A program made the translations under genes and the position numbers. Shown one piece after another: positions 32,048 through 32,131 of a DNA stretch of 32,131 bases. Source of the stretch: an uncultured Clostridia bacterium (GTDB lineage Bacteria > Bacillota > Clostridia > Christensenellales > Aristaeellaceae); contig CAMFCQ010000025.1 of assembly GCA_945948915.1 (NCBI GenBank), positions 1 to 32,131 on the forward strand. The letters are read 5' to 3'. Within the stretch, counting starts at the first letter, position 1. Every line of letters starts with the position of its first letter. The notes beneath the pieces were generated by a model that had not been told where the DNA came from, ran no database searches, and worked only from the letters and a program-made list of their open reading frames with translations.

Positions 32048-32104
32048 GGTAAGGCTGCGTTCGTTCTGCGGGCGCTGAAGGATGCTAATGTTCATTAAGA
32101 AATA

Positions 32105-32122
32105 TGAAGACAGCCGTCTTCA
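32105..32122. repeat. Short hairpin at the window edge
   Basis: TGAAGAC (32105-32111) and GTCTTCA (32116-32122) form a 7-bp stem with a 4-base loop. There is no T-run within the window. The next gene, if any, starts beyond the window; 32048-32104 shows nothing else. Confidence 0.4.
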
Positions 32123-32131
32123 GGGGAAGCG

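Noticed and set aside
1-32131. CRISPR array, insertion sequence or prophage as the hidden system
   Set aside because: No regularly spaced repeats, transposase, integrase or phage structural gene was seen on either strand.

Overview
The window is chromosomal DNA from a GC-rich Clostridia-type Firmicute, probably a gut or rumen plant-fibre degrader. Evidence: AGGAGG-type ribosome binding sites throughout, a T-box leader before the glycyl-tRNA synthetase gene, a DUF4364 regulator, an HPr-like protein, RqcP, and AraC-type response regulators paired with PF06580-type histidine kinases that control carbohydrate importers. Both importer-binding proteins have signal peptides without a lipobox cysteine. 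That is compatible with the Christensenellales part of Clostridia, but this placement is an inference.

Bases 1-22485 are a carbohydrate (pectin and side-chain) utilisation locus made of two mirror-image modules. Module A has a minus-strand operon (binding protein, two permeases, GH51 arabinofuranosidase) diverging from a plus-strand operon (histidine kinase, AraC-type response regulator, nucleoside-hydrolase-fold enzyme, GH43-like enzyme). Module B has a minus-strand kinase/regulator pair diverging from a long plus-strand operon: binding protein, two permeases, GH105 unsaturated galacturonyl hydrolase, GH4 enzyme with the CHEV motif of alpha-galacturonidases, IlvD/Edd-family dehydratase and DapA-family aldolase. 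A strong terminator closes module B at 22440-22485. Imported pectic oligosaccharides would be split in the cytoplasm by the GH enzymes, and an acid sugar would then pass through dehydration and aldol cleavage. No importer ATPase is present, so a shared MsmX-type ATPase elsewhere is likely. No uxa or kdu genes are seen.

Bases 22486-32131 are mostly housekeeping: tRNA-Val(GAC) on the minus strand; an HPr-like protein and a DUF4364 protein; a polytopic DUF6020-like membrane protein; rqcP; a fused ispDF with an internal ispF start signal; an Mrr-like nuclease with a hydrophobic N-terminus; a compact T-box followed by glyS; a small membrane protein; rimO; and pgsA. Most promoters can be read directly (TTGnnn - 16/17 bp - TATAAT-like, several with an extended TGn -10).

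No CRISPR array, insertion sequence, phage gene or rRNA was seen. The points most worth following are the unusual enzyme set of the pectin locus, the very short T-box leader, the nested ispF start, tandem promoters around a hairpin upstream of rimO, and a possible small RNA at about 23790-23940.
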